Below the pieces are notes generated by a model. It was not told the DNA's origin, searched no databases, and was given only the letters and a program-made list of their open reading frames with translations. Shown here piece by piece: positions 50,585-62,770 of a DNA stretch of 64,000 nt (positions within the stretch are counted from its first letter, which is position 1; each line of letters begins with the position of its first letter). Source of the stretch: Rhea pennata (lineage: Eukaryota; Chordata; Aves; Rheiformes; Rheidae); NCBI RefSeq assembly GCF_028389875.1, contig NC_084664.1, positions 119,481,966 to 119,545,965 on the forward strand, read 5' to 3'. Position numbers and translations under genes: made by a program.

Positions 50585-53500
50585 TTTTGCCCTATGTATT
50601 TTCCTGGCACTGAAATGTAACTTGTTTTTATATTTTGTCCTTTATGGTTGTCTGATTTACCACCCCACTTTGATTAGCTTTTCAGTGTTAATTAATGCAC
50701 ATTTTCAGCCCTTCTAGCCACATGGCTCAAGGGTTGTTCTTCCCAGAGTTGTACTTTTAAAGTCCAAGGGGCATCATTACAGGCTCTTGCAAAACTGTCC
50801 ACAATTTTACCCGTTATATACCCTGGGAATGACTGCTGAACACCTATCTGCTGCCTGAATGAGAGTCGTTTTTTAAGAATAGAAATCTAATCCTGATTTA
50901 AAGTGAGAGAAGCTCTAACTGCATCCTCCCATAAGCTGTTTCACTGGTCAAGATCTGCATTTTATTTTTAGCCTGAGTTTTAGCCCAGGCTTTCATCCCC
51001 TGAATCGTTGTTAGGACTTTGTTTTCTGGACTCTACTATTTATAGGCTGTGACAGACCACTCCAGAATCTCCTCATTCATAAGCTAATTAAATTTTTTTA
51101 ATGGTTATTTTTATGTCTCTCACCAAAAACAAAGCCTTAGAGAAGGGTGTTAGTCGTCTTGCTCGCACCTCTGCTTGCGCAGCATCTCCTGCCCCGCGGT
51201 GGAGCTGCTCCTTACCATCGAGGTCAGCTCCTTACCACGACAAAGTCTGGTGAGGTCCAGCCAGCCGGTGCTGCTCTCCCCTCCACCGGCTCCGGCCATC
51301 GCCCCGCACCAGCAGCAATGCTACCGGCTTCTGCTTCAGCTGTTCCCCAGCCGTCCTGAAGCGCAGCCTTCAAAACCTGGAGTGATCATTCAAGTAATGG
51401 ACCCAACACTACTGTTTTTCTTCTCCTGCTTCAAAGCTCCCATCAGTCCCCCAAAACCAAGCGCGGCACTGGGAGCTCCTGCTCCCTGGTGACCCAGGAG
51501 GCTGCCTAAACCTTTCGCACAACTCCTGTTCTCCCCATCACTCCCTGTTTTAGATCTCCTATATTACATGGACTTTTTTTTTTTTTAATTACTAACAGAT
51601 AGACAATTTGTCTTTTTCATCACGTTATTCCAAGGGTTTATAATTCAATAGGAATTGCTACTCCATGCAATATTTGTAAGTTTAATCACCAACTGATTGT
51701 CCCTTGTCTGTCGGTTGCTGGCTGCTCTGTTTGAAAGGTTCCTAATACTCTTTTTAAAAGTAATGTTTAAATTATTTTTCATGTGCTTCAGATTCACTTA
51801 ACTATCTTTCCTCCTTTTCCTCAGCCTCTTCTCTGTCTGCAGCCTATGCTGTCTGCCTGCCAGCAAAAAAAAAAAACAGATTTCAGAATTTTAAAAATAG
51901 CTATTAAAAGCAACAAACCAGGGCTGAAATGAAATACACTGGGGAAAAATTGTTTCAGGAAAGCTCAGTACATACAACTACTCCAGGGCTTTCCTGCAGG
52001 GTTTTATGGTGTCTTTGTGTATTGCAGCTGCACAGACCTAAACTTATACACTTTTAAACAGCTGAGCCATTGCCTTGAGAAGTTTATTTTTTATCTGAAT
52101 ATAGCTAATTGCAGGTTTACTTTGTGAAGAGGAATTCTAAATATAAATTAATTTACATGAAGTTGTATTACATGTTCTTCTATTTCCATGAAATCTTACT
52201 CTCCCATCCTGATTCAGTAGTAATTTACTATAAAATCTCCTTATGTGAAATTGCTACAGCTTGAATTCTCAGGCAACTGAATTAAAATGGTTAGCCACAG
52301 AATTCGGTATTACCTGCAGTGAAAGTTTACAGGCTAACTCTGGATTTGAGCAAACAAACTCAACAGATTTTGCCCTATGGTATTTAATGAAACAGAAAAT
52401 GTCATGAGGCTTTCCCTTTAGAAATAATCAGTTGAGGAAAGATTAGCGGAGATATATTTATGTTCAGAGTGTCCCCTGCAGTGAGGTTAGGGGGTATTTT
52501 CAGTAATACAGCACGATTAACTCAGTTTCTGTTGCAGCATTGCAGTTCCCTTTAAAATGTATAGCCACTGACCTACTTTTCAGGTGGCTTGGTGAAAGTC
52601 ACTCCAAATCCTTCTGGCATATGAACACCATAAAATCATAACATTTTACTGGAATATAGCATCTTCCTGAAACAGCAAATAATACAAAGGTAAGTCACAG
52701 AATTGAATTTGGAATCTTAAAGTCGGAAAAACAATTGCCAATTTTGTAACAAGGACACACAAATAGCAAGCTGACGTTGAAGGCTCCTACTAAAATTCCC
52801 TACAGGAATGTGCCTCAAAGGGCAGGCTGTGTCCCCAGAGATCTTATATAGTCTTTAATATCTTTTTGCTCTTCTTGTTTTTCTAGGAAAGTTATTGGAA
52901 GAGTTTGCTTGAGCTTTTTTTGAATGCAAAGTGGTAGCTTATTAAAAACAGGCTTATGCTTATGAAGAATTATGCCAGCTACATGCTATACAACAGAATA
53001 TATCTCAGCCGAATATACTCATTCTTGAGGTTAAAATAATACTAAATAGCTTCATAATCCTTAGTGCTAACACGGTTTCTCAGTGAAAGCAATGTTGGAA
53101 TATTTATCAGACTCAGAATAAGGTCGGGAAAACCTAAGACAAATCCATTCTGCACCTTCTGCAAGTGTTAGCATCAGCATTCCTGGAGCTGTGCATGTGG
53201 TGAACTAAGGCTGGTAAACGTGGGATAAACCAAGGCTGAGACGCCCGACGTTTCCAGCCTAAAACAAAGACAAGAGAATATCCAACTCTGATGTCTGTAG
53301 ACAGAAAAGTGTGAGCTTATATGGAGCAAATCCTTAATCTTTATTTTGAACACAAGGAAGACTTCTCATAAATTAAAACCAACCAGATTATTATCTTAAG
53401 CTCTTTAAGGGTTTGCTTTTGAATTTACAGCCTTGGCCTTAATGAAAATTGAAGCAACGTTTTCTGTAGCTACATTATGAACTCCTGAAATACGTTATTT

Positions 53501-55149
53501 TATAGCAGAAGTTCTGACAGCCACTGTAACCACCGTGTCCCTGGCACTACAGTGGTAAAACGATCTGTTGCGCCGCTTTAGTCCTTTTGAGGCTCTCCTG
53601 AGGTCATTAGAGAACGGGTTTCTGCTTTTCTCTGCCGGCTGCAGGAAGGCTGCCCTAGAAAGGAGGGCATGTACATAACACCCAGGCAGTTCAAAATCCA
53701 CATTGATTTCTCTTGGCCAGTAATTACACCGATATCTCTGTGGCACAGTTATGCTGCACAGCCAGTGGGGAAGGGCAGAAAAAAGGAACCGGGGAAGGAA
53801 AAAAGGACACAAGCCAGCAAACGCCCCTCCGCACTGTAGCGTGAAGGACCTGTGATGGATTGCATATGATTTCCCCAGCAGCTTATTCAGATCCAGTCTC
53901 TAATTCGAGGAACTGAGAACAATATTTAAAGTACTCTGTATTTTTATAAGTAATGGTAGGTCAAAAAGGTCACTGTGCCGGTGCCGCACTGGATGAGGGA
54001 GCTGGCCGAGCGCACGAGTATTTCTCCACTGCTCCGACGGGCTCTCCAGCCGCTGCCGAGCAGACGGTTCCCTCTGCGCTTCCCCGTCGCTGATGCTGGC
54101 CCTCAGCCTGGGCCAAAGCCAGGCAGGTGACGCCCAGATCGCCAGATTTCCTGAGCATGGAGAATTGTCCCTCTCTTACCCTCCCATGTCATTTGCAGGC
54201 AAGGGGAAAGCTTTTAGCAGTGCTCAGACACCCACCAAGGGTAACTCACAGCGGGCAGGGCGAGGGATAAAAGTAGGGAACGGGTTCTGCAACCTACAGC
54301 CTGTAAAATCTGTAAAAAAAAAAATAATTAAAAAAAAAAGGTCCCAAAGATACCAAGAAAAATCCTATATTCCAGGATGGTTCCAGCCAACGTGGGACAA
54401 CTGACCACTCTAACCTACCTCTTGGAAGTGAGTTAATGCTTCCAATGGAGAAATTAATTCTGCTTATTTTCTTCTGTGCTTGACTGGTTAGGAAAAAACA
54501 GTAACAGACACTTTTATGAGTTAGTGTTGCATAGTAATATAGGGTAGAATCTGCCAACAGTTTGAATGGACTTCAGAAAATTGATGATTAAATGTCTTTC
54601 CTAACATTAACACTGTATTAAATCAAAAGCTTTACTCTGCCTGAATTGGAAATAGATTTGGCTATATGACTGAGCAGAGATCCTTTGAAACAGAAAGGCC
54701 TTTTTACAAAAAAGGAAATATTCCATGAGTTTGCCTGGGGCATGTTTCCTTCCACAAGATTTGAAAAAGGTGGTCAAAGAAAGTGGAGAATCTTTCATCT
54801 AACTTATTTTAAAACACGTATATTAAATTTTTGCATTTCAAATAATGACTTCTTGTAATTTTATTCAGTCTGTAATTTTTCTCTGTGTAATGGATTTTGT
54901 TTGCTTCTCTTTTTAAATATATCCCTGTCTTGGGGCACCTGAACTACACATTTAGCTCAAAATTAATTTCTACAGTTTAATTATGATGGCTGTGTTAAAA
55001 GTGGACTTCAAGGTTATTTGCAAAATCCTTGCTTTTCTTATTTGCAAGATACCAACAGAGAGGGGAGATATACATAGCCATAAAAGTCATCCCTGAGGTT
55101 TAAGATGCATTTGTTCATTTTTCCAGGTCTTCCAAGCTTCTCTCCCGAC
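47111..55149. other. Intergenic, gene-poor
   Basis: AT-rich with a T-tract at 50557-50588 and a small GC-rich patch at about 51155-51500. Open frames at 47975-48275 and 49542-49799 occur on both strands at once and match nothing I recognise. Confidence 0.5.
50557..50588. repeat. T-tract (T12-G-T19)
   Basis: A near-pure thymidine run interrupted by one G at 50569. Confidence 0.95.
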
Positions 55150-55660
55150 GGCAGGACAACTCAAGCGTCATCCATAGCAGCTTGGAAGAAAATCAGACAT
55201 GCGGTGGGAGCAGACCACCCAACCACCCTCAGGCTGCTGTTTTCCGAGGAGCTGGAGCCCCCGTGGACACCGGTGCCAGCTGTAACGCCTGCGGTAGCTC
55301 CTCGTGGCGCAGAAACCAAGCAGCGGCTCCACCAAGGGTGGCACGCGGCGCCCCGTTCCCCTCCGCGACGTTAATTTGACCTCCAGCTCGGCGTTACGCC
55401 AAGGCTGAAAACCCTTACGTTCGGCCGAAACCCCTCCACCGCCCCGCTCGGCGCCGTCGGCCCGTGCCGTCCCGCCGCCGGAGCCGCTCGCCCGGACCCG
55501 GGCAGCGAGCGTGAAGGGGCGACGGGCACCGCTGGGTCCCCGCGGTGGGACGCAACGGCCTCTCTCGGCAGCTTCTGGGCCGGGAGCGGAGTCGTTTTCA
55601 CCTTGAGAAAGGTAATCCGCCTCCTGCGCCACCGCAGCCGCGACGCTAACGCCTCCCAGA
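55150..55660. promoter_or_regulatory. CpG island, gene not identified
   Basis: About 500 bp of CpG-dense sequence inside AT-rich DNA. It has long open frames on both strands, which GC-rich DNA gives by default, and no recognisable protein. It lies about 6.5 kb left of the larger CpG island and could be an alternative promoter, a lncRNA start or a distal regulatory island of the gene to the right. Confidence 0.6.
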
Positions 55661-57076
55661 CTAGGTTCTTCCTGCCCGCTGTAGTTTTCTGGTGTCTTTT
55701 TGAGTAATAATTAATCATTCTTTGCCCAAAGGCAAAGAAATTTTTCTAGCCTTCCCAAGAACCAACCCTCTCCCTCGGTGTGTGACAGCATGGCAACACT
55801 ACTGATTTCCCTTTCAATAATTTTTCTTACCTTTTTGGCAAAAAAAAAGCTATTTTTGAGCATTAATGGCCACAATGTGTTCAGGTTCATTACACATGGC
55901 AGGTGGGCTATTAATTGAAATGTGCATTAGTGAATTCAGAAAATCTTTTTTACTCAGTTCCTCAGGCAGGTTTTGATTTGCTTCCAAATGCTTGCTCTGT
56001 GCTCTGGCTAAACATTTGTAATGGGCTCCTCTATAGTCGCGGTTTAGATTTCTGTTTTTTTTTTTTTTTTAATGTCTTTTTAGTGATTATTGCAGCCCCT
56101 TTGCACACGGTGCAGTAGCATCCCTGTTTCCATTTAACAATAGGAAACCGGTCCTTCAATTCGCCAAAGCCAGGAATGTGTCTTGAACTTCACTGCAGCA
56201 AACTGAAATTATGTGGTTACCGCATTTTTGATACAAGAGTGGGAAGTCAGATAGACGAAGTAATTTGTGAATTCAAGCATGATGCTTGTAACTGTCATTA
56301 GGCATCAGTCTGCCACCCTAGTAATTAGATTCAAATAGGTTTTGGACAAACTCAGTTGCTGTACTGTTTCTCCTAGAAAATGTATGCTACGTTCCTACAT
56401 ATTCTTGAATGGCAGTTTAAAAAGTACTGATGGAGAATTATATCATAGCAGTCTTAAAGATTTTATTTAAGCTAATTATGCAAAGCAAAACATCAAAAAA
56501 TAAAAAGTATTAAAAATAGTTTGTAACTCTGAACATAGATTGTTATTTTTTTACTAGCAACTGATTTTCTGATTGAATAATTCAGATACAGATTTCTCAG
56601 ACTTTGGGAAATTTGATTTTGACATGATTTTCTAAACCAAGTATTTTCTCCATGAGTTATAGCCATAAGTTTTAATCTAGTATTTTCTTTCTCTTTCCCA
56701 ACTATCATCTACAATCATTGTTGCAGACAAACCATTATAACAACTTCTCCAGGTCTCTGTCTACATACTACAAGTCTGAAATAGGAGGTCAGTTTAAAGT
56801 GCAAGTGTTTCCCTTTGTCCCATTCAGGCCATTCCTAAAGATAAAAATAAGTAAAGCAGTAAAAATAAGTCTTTGCCAGTAATCAATCAAGGTGTAAAGG
56901 ACAATCAGTTGCTCCCGAATAGCAATATTGAGGCACTGTCAGCAAAATGTACTGTACTGCTATGTACACCTGCTCACTCTTATCTAAAAATAAACCATTG
57001 GATTGTGTCATCAAAACTGATGAGCCTAAAAATATGAGTGTCTGTTGACAATGGGATTCCTGGGTAGGAATCTGGG

Positions 57077-57124
<48 letters not shown>

Positions 57125-60100
57125 AAATGTGCTGGGCATATGAGCTGTAGCCCTCACTCTGATATGTTGTGGTTGTGTTGCTGCAGAGTAATTACAGCAG
57201 AGTCAGGGAATTGAGGCACTTAGAGCCTGGCCAAGTGGGCGAGAAGTCATGGTCGGGCCTTTGGAGCTCACGCCGCAGATGGGGAAGACTCTGCTAATTT
57301 GTTAAGTTTGATCTTAACAAATCTTAACAAGGCACTGCTTGGCAGATCCTTTGTACTTTTCCTTGTGTAACCTCTGAAGAAAAGCAAAAATTTTCGTGAA
57401 ACGGACTTCCCCGATGCTAGCATCAACAAGGAATTACTTTGTTAGTTTAATAAATATCTCCTCTTTGGATAAAACCTAGGCCCAGCGATTTTGTCCAGAA
57501 AATTGCTTACTTAGTGGCAAAGACTCAGCATTAACCAGGGCACAGAGCTAACAGTGATTGTTTCAGGTAATCTGGCCACCCCAGGAGCCAATTCTTTGAC
57601 AGAGCTATTTTATGCACCTCAAGCTTAATGCTAGTTGTCATTGATTTCAGAGATGCAGCATGTAGTCATCCAGGCTTTCACAGAATTTGGGGGAGGAGGC
57701 GGGTTGTAAGAAAGTTTTGTTTGACTGTTTAATCTGTCCCCTGGCCAGTGGCAGTTCCTAAGCGAGGTACTCCTTGAATGGAAGCAAGGCTTCCTACCAG
57801 CCCCCCCCCACCCTTCATAGCCCCCTTCGCTTCCCTAATGGCTTGTAATGATATCCTCAGGTTCCTTGGCTCCTAAAGGAACTGGGGCTGCTCAGACCTT
57901 TTGAAAACAAGGCCAACAATATACATATAGAGGGGTAATTGTTATCTTCATGGATGAGCCCGGGCAATTTCATAATATGCTCTGTTTAGTAACTACAAAG
58001 TCACATTAGGGTGGATGCGAGGCTAGGAGCAGGGCAGACCGGGGTGAAGAAAGAAATACGCATCAGCCTGTTCAAGACATTTTTCATAGAAGTGAATATA
58101 GCCACAGGCTGGAAGTAGCTCTAATGTGGGTGGGGGAGAGTGGACTTGAGCAAGGAAGAGTCTCTTCCTTGTCTAAAGACATTATGTCACATGAAGTAGC
58201 ACTGATAAGGGACACTGGAAGGGCTCCTTTAAAATCACTTAAAACACTTAAAACTACTTCCGCTGTGATAGCTAGCCACAGGAAATTCACACTTAAAATT
58301 GCATCATCTTAACAACAGATTTGCTTATACTATACAGATATAATTAAAGGATATATGTCAACATATCTTCAGAAGATAATTCAGTTATGGAAACAAAAAG
58401 CAGAACCTTGCAGGCTGAGAACTCATTTTCCCTATTTACTTACTAAAACTTCTTTAATTAACATTTCCACATGAATAAGAGTTGTGAAATTAGGACTATG
58501 ATAATATTACATAAAATAGGAATACTAATTATGTTAATTTAGGGACTGTAGCAAACTACAGAGCAGCTTGCTCCTGCCGAGCTTCAGTGTGCTCTTGGGT
58601 TAGCACTTGCAAATTGACCCCTAATGCTACATCTATGAGCAGCTAAGCATATCTAATGGCTTACTGTTGCCATAAGGGGGAAGTCTTGTTCCTTCTCCTC
58701 CCTTCCTCTCTTCTCAAACCAAGGTCTCCTCCCAGCACTGAATTCTCTCTAGTGCTGGCTCTGGAGCTGATCTGATTTACTTGTGAGCTGATTCAACTCA
58801 CTGACCTAGCAGAAAGCTAGGCACCTTTTTTTTCCCCCCGGGTTATGTTTCTGCTTGGTTAGTGAACGGTACCAGTTTCAGTCCCAGAAACGAGAACGAG
58901 TGCTCCTTGCGCTGCCCCTCTTCCTGCCCCACTGCTCATCACCTCCTGGGACCCACCAAAAAAGTCCACCCTGAGCTGGCCTGGGAACTGATTCAGTTGA
59001 AAACTAAGGTTGTTACCAGCTCGCCTACAAGCAGCAGCACTGGTACAACGCGGGAGAGCAGAGGGACTCAACAAGTGACAGAGCCAGGCTATTTCAGCTC
59101 ATGTAAGTGCAGGAGGTAGTACACATACAACTGCATCCTGCTGCTACTCTGTAAAAATGCGACGTGTCAAGGGCAGCGACCTCCATCAGCTGCGACGCCT
59201 TCCCTGCAGCTATTATTGTGCTAGCCTGCTGCCAAGCACTGCTAACACCAGCCTTTGGGGCTGAAGGTTCAATCAGGTACGTGAGTTTCTCTGGTTCGTG
59301 AACAGAAAAAAGATCAGCTGACGTGACTGAGATGGAGGGTGGGTCACTGCTACATACATACATTATTTGTATATCGTATATTATATAATAATGCACCTAT
59401 GATTGTAACTGTGAAGTTGTGTAATATCAGCTGTAATATAGACTTGCTGTTGTTTCATATATTCTTCCTTTCCTGTTTCCTTACACTATTTGCTACTGTT
59501 TTTTGGCTGCATTTTGGCTCACGCTAAGCTGTAAGGCCTGTGTGGCAAGGACCACATCATTCCCGCCTCAGTGCAATGCCTCATATAATGGAGCTCTTGC
59601 AGCGACCTTTGGGAATTCTTGTCGGAGAAATGACAGGAGGGAATAGTTTCACTCTTGTGGAGTGCAGAATTAATCATGTCTTAAAGTGCCTAATTTCTCC
59701 TAGCCTTTTTGAAGGACTTTATCCTTCCCTCTTGCCCATGCAGTTCCTCTTCCCTTCCTGTCTGCCAGCTATCATTGCCTTTGCATTACACACACAGACA
59801 CACAGACGCAGCCCGGCCACACACCTGCTGTGACTCCCTGGCTGATGTTTCTCCTTTGGGAAAACTGCCTCCTTTCCATTGTCCTCTGCACCTCTCCTCT
59901 CCTTCCTGCTGTTTTCCTGTGTGCTGCAAACACTATTTAATGAGCAAACCACCTTCCATGATTGCTAGTTGAAAGAAAAATGTAATTGTTTTATTCCTGA
60001 ATATAGAGGAAGATAAATTAAACCAAATGGGAGCTGGAAGGCAAAGGAGAGGTGGGAGGCAGGAGAAAAGGAAAGGAGCAGGCAAAAGAGAGCTGCCCTT

Positions 60101-60689
60101 TGACTTCGGAAATGTCTTAGGCTTAGCTTACATCCAAACATGAGTATAGATTAAGATGAGAATATAAACTGATATGGCAATATCGTTTTTATACCTAATG
60201 TAGGGATTCTTGTTCAACAGCGAGTATTTAGTTTTGATTTAGCGTATGTTGCTGGAAGGATTTTAAACTAATTAAATACAAATAAACCAAGTAGCTGGAG
60301 GACTGGGGATGGCCACAGTGGGTTACAGAAGTGTAAAGTCCTTACTAGTTTCAGTATACTGGCATGTCTTATGCATCCCTTATGAAGGCTTGAGCAAAGT
60401 TGCTTTTTGCTGAGGACATCAGCTGTAAGTATTCAAACACTGGTTCCCAAGCATCCTGGACCTATGCTTCACTGTCAGCCTCCAAAATTTCCTACTAATC
60501 ACAACGCATCACTGTTACTGAAAATGCTACAAATGCACAAAATGACTATGATGTCCAACCAGGGCTTTGTGCGACCTCCACGATCCTTGAACAGAGTTTG
60601 GGAACAACCCGCTATTCAGGCATGAAGGAAGACTGAACTGGAACAAAAATGTTTAACAAAGTAGTTGATTAAAGACAGGATATGTGCAA
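55661..60689. other. Non-coding spacer, possible conserved regulatory DNA
   Basis: No exon or mobile-element end recognised. It contains T16 at 56055-56070, the T/GT tract at 57077-57122 and a C-run near 57801-57810. Several stretches (for example 55860-55930, 57180-57420 and 57840-57960) look like balanced, non-repetitive sequence of the kind seen in conserved non-coding elements; this is only an impression. Confidence 0.45.
57077..57122. repeat. T18 plus (GT)14 microsatellite
   Basis: Eighteen T are followed directly by fourteen GT units, likely polymorphic. Confidence 0.95.
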
Positions 60690-61240
60690 ATCTTCATTGC
60701 CTATGACAGCACGAAAGCAACACATTTGGGTGCGAAAGAGTTAAAGTCATTCAGATACTTGGGTTCATTGTAGAGTCATCATGTGGGATGTGGATGCAGA
60801 CGTTAACATTTCACAAAGAGTGCTTGTTACTAATGGAAGGATTGGATGGGAATTCTGTGCAAGAAGGACAGGCAAAGGAAACTAGAGAACAAAGTCTAAA
60901 AAACCATAATTAGGCCAGCTACAATAAGCTGGCTAGTATAGTGGCCAGCAAGGAATAGAGAACAAACACTACACCAGATTGATAGAATGACAGTAATCAG
61001 CTGGATAGTATACAAGCTGACAGTCCACATAATAGAATAATACACATTTCTTTGCAGCAGGCTCTGTTGACAACAGAGATGGGCTAGATGCTGCAGGATT
61101 AGACATGGACTATGTCGCCTGGTGAGCAAAGAAGACTCAGAAAAAAAAATCAACAAAAGAACCCAGCTGCTGGAAACACTGAAAGATAGATGAGTGGAAG
61201 AAGGGATCAACTCTGAGCATTCATTGGATGGATGTGCATG
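60690..61240 (+). mobile_element. RTE-like LINE remnant (3' part of reverse transcriptase ORF)
   Basis: Across several plus-strand frames the C-terminal blocks of an RTE-clade ORF appear in order. LKSFRYLGS (60741-60767; family FKYLGSxI) is followed by DVDADVNISQRV (about 60788-60823; family DADVxxRI). Next is LCKKDRQRKLENKV, then KTIIRPATISWLV (about 60900-60940; family KTVIRPAMLYGxECW), then WPARNREQ and IDRMTVISWIV (family AEMRMLRWMCG). Stops and frameshifts separate them, so it is inactive. Order, strand and spacing fit the family. RTE elements are uncommon in birds, and AviRTE is the case I know from some lineages. Ends are not defined. Confidence 0.55.
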
Positions 61241-61839
61241 GAAACAACAAACTGAGCTATAATCTTGCCAAAGATTAGGTAGGGATGAAAACGATGGTGG
61301 GAGTGCTGTATCAGGTTCAAAACAAAACAAAACAAATGAGAAACCACTTTTCTACGTAGGTAAGTCATTGCTCTGTAAGCATCAAATTCAGATTCAGGCT
61401 CAGACCTTGAGCCAGGCATGTACATGACACACATATCACTGTAAAAGTGAACATGGGACTCGAATTTGTACTCAGAAAAGCTAATAGAACTCACCGGGTG
61501 TTAGGTCAGTCCTGGCATGCAGGTGGAAACTTAAAAATAATTGTGCAATTTCCTTAAAATCCCCAGAGATCTAAGTTAGGCATTTTGTCTTTGCAGCCCT
61601 TCCTGCCTCTGCTCTTGCGCTACTTTTCACTCAAATACTACACACTGTGAAATACTGTCATTTCTTCACTTAAAGCCCTTGTTGCAACATTAAAAAGCCG
61701 CCAATAACTATCCCGGGTCCCTTCTGTCGTAATCTCTGTCCTTACTAGTCATGCTCGTAAGGAGGAGGGAGGAAAATGGGAAAAAGAAGGAAGGCTGGAT
61801 CCCTTCTTCTTTCCTCGGTTGCCAGGTCGGCTGCCGAAA
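61241..61839. other. Spacer left of the large CpG island
   Basis: AT-rich sequence with an AAAAC-type run near 61318-61335. No exon recognised. GC content rises sharply from about 61840. Confidence 0.55.
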
Positions 61840-62133
61840 CACACTGCAGCTGACCCAGCCCGGCCGGGAGCGGAGCCCATGTGCAGGCACCAGCAGCAGC
61901 CGCGGACGGGAGCCGCAGCGAGCCGGGCGGGCAGCAGCCCCCGCGCGCCTGGGCCGGTAAAACACCCCCGGAGCCGTCGGGGGGCGGTGGGGAGCGGGGG
62001 CAGCTGCGCGCCCGGCCGAGCGCGGCCCGGGGGCCGCCGTGCCCCCGCCCGCCCCCGCGGAGCGCGGCGCGGCTGCGGGCCCCCCCCGCCTCGCCGCGCC
62101 CGCTCGGGGCCGGCCGCGCAGCCCGCCGCAGAG

Positions 62134-62166
62134 GCGCTGCGCTGCGCTGCGCGGGGCGCTGCGCTG
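62134..62166. repeat. (GCGCT)n short tandem array, copy 1
   Basis: Repeated GCGCT pentamers within the CpG island, interrupted by GGGGC. A second array lies at 62244-62275. Confidence 0.85.
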
Positions 62167-62243
62167 CGGCCCCCGCCTCTCGGCCGGCCCTGCCCGCGCC
62201 GCAGCGCTCGGCTCGGCGCGAACATGCGCACTGCCGCGCCGGG

Positions 62244-62275
62244 CGCTGCGCCGCGCCGCGCTGCGCTGCGCTGCC
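62244..62275. repeat. (GCGCT/GCGCC)n short tandem array, copy 2
   Basis: Pentamers GCGCT and GCGCC alternate inside the CpG island about 80 bp from the first array. They probably arose by local slippage. Confidence 0.85.
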
Positions 62276-62399
62276 GCCCGCGCCGCGCTCCGCGGGCCGC
62301 GCTGCGCCTCCTCCCCCTGACCCGCCCGCCGGGCGGAGGAGGGGAGGCAGGGAGCGGCGGCGGGGGGCGAAGCGCGCCGCAACTTGCTGCTGCTCCTCC

Positions 62400-62522
62400 C
62401 TCCGCCCCTCGCCGCGCCGCTGCCGGCCCCTGCGGGCAGCGCTCCGCGGGAGGGCGCGCAGCCAGGCGGCGGCGGCGGCATCCCCGGACGGCGCCTCTCC
62501 GCGCAGGGCCGGGGGCTTCCCG
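62400..62522 (+). other. Putative non-coding first exon ending at a strong splice donor
   Basis: The sequence GGCTTCCCG is followed by GTGAGTTG at 62523, a near-perfect donor (G|GTGAGT). Upstream lies a (GGC)n stretch (62467-62480) typical of 5' UTRs. I see no ATG in a convincing context with a recognisable peptide, so the exon is probably 5' UTR. The left limit (transcription start) is a guess. Confidence 0.4.
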
Positions 62523-62563
62523 GTGAGTTGGGGGCGGTGCGCGAAGTTGGCGGCGCGGCGCGG

Positions 62564-62583
62564 CGTGTGTGTGTGTGTGTGTG
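62564..62583. repeat. (GT)10 microsatellite in the CpG island
   Basis: A pure GT run within GC-rich sequence, about 40 bp beyond the putative donor and thus in the presumed first intron. Confidence 0.95.
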
Positions 62584-62770
62584 CTGCGGGGCGGCCCGGC
62601 GCTGCGCGCAGCCCCGCGGCCCTCTGGACATTTCGGCGGTAATTTCCGAGGAATCCTCCGCAGGTGCGGGGCGAGGCGGGGAGCGGGGAGGCCCCGGGGG
62701 GCAGCGCTGGGGCGCCCTCCCTGCCGCCCGGCCAGCGAGGCGGGATCCTCCGCGCCTGGCGTTCCCGGGC

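Larger units (their letters stand above)
61840..62770 (+). promoter_or_regulatory. Large CpG island, probable promoter of a gene extending to the right
   Basis: About 930 bp of extreme GC and CpG density with many GC boxes, an NRF1-like half site (CATGCGCA, 62223-62230) and no TATA box. Direction is inferred from the strong plus-strand donor at 62523. Long frames on both strands are composition artefacts. The gene itself is not identifiable because no coding exon lies in the window. Confidence 0.75.

Noticed and set aside
55168-55718. Minus-strand frames of 154 and 115 codons in the second CpG island
   Set aside because: No recognisable motif, overlapping frames on both strands, no splice context.
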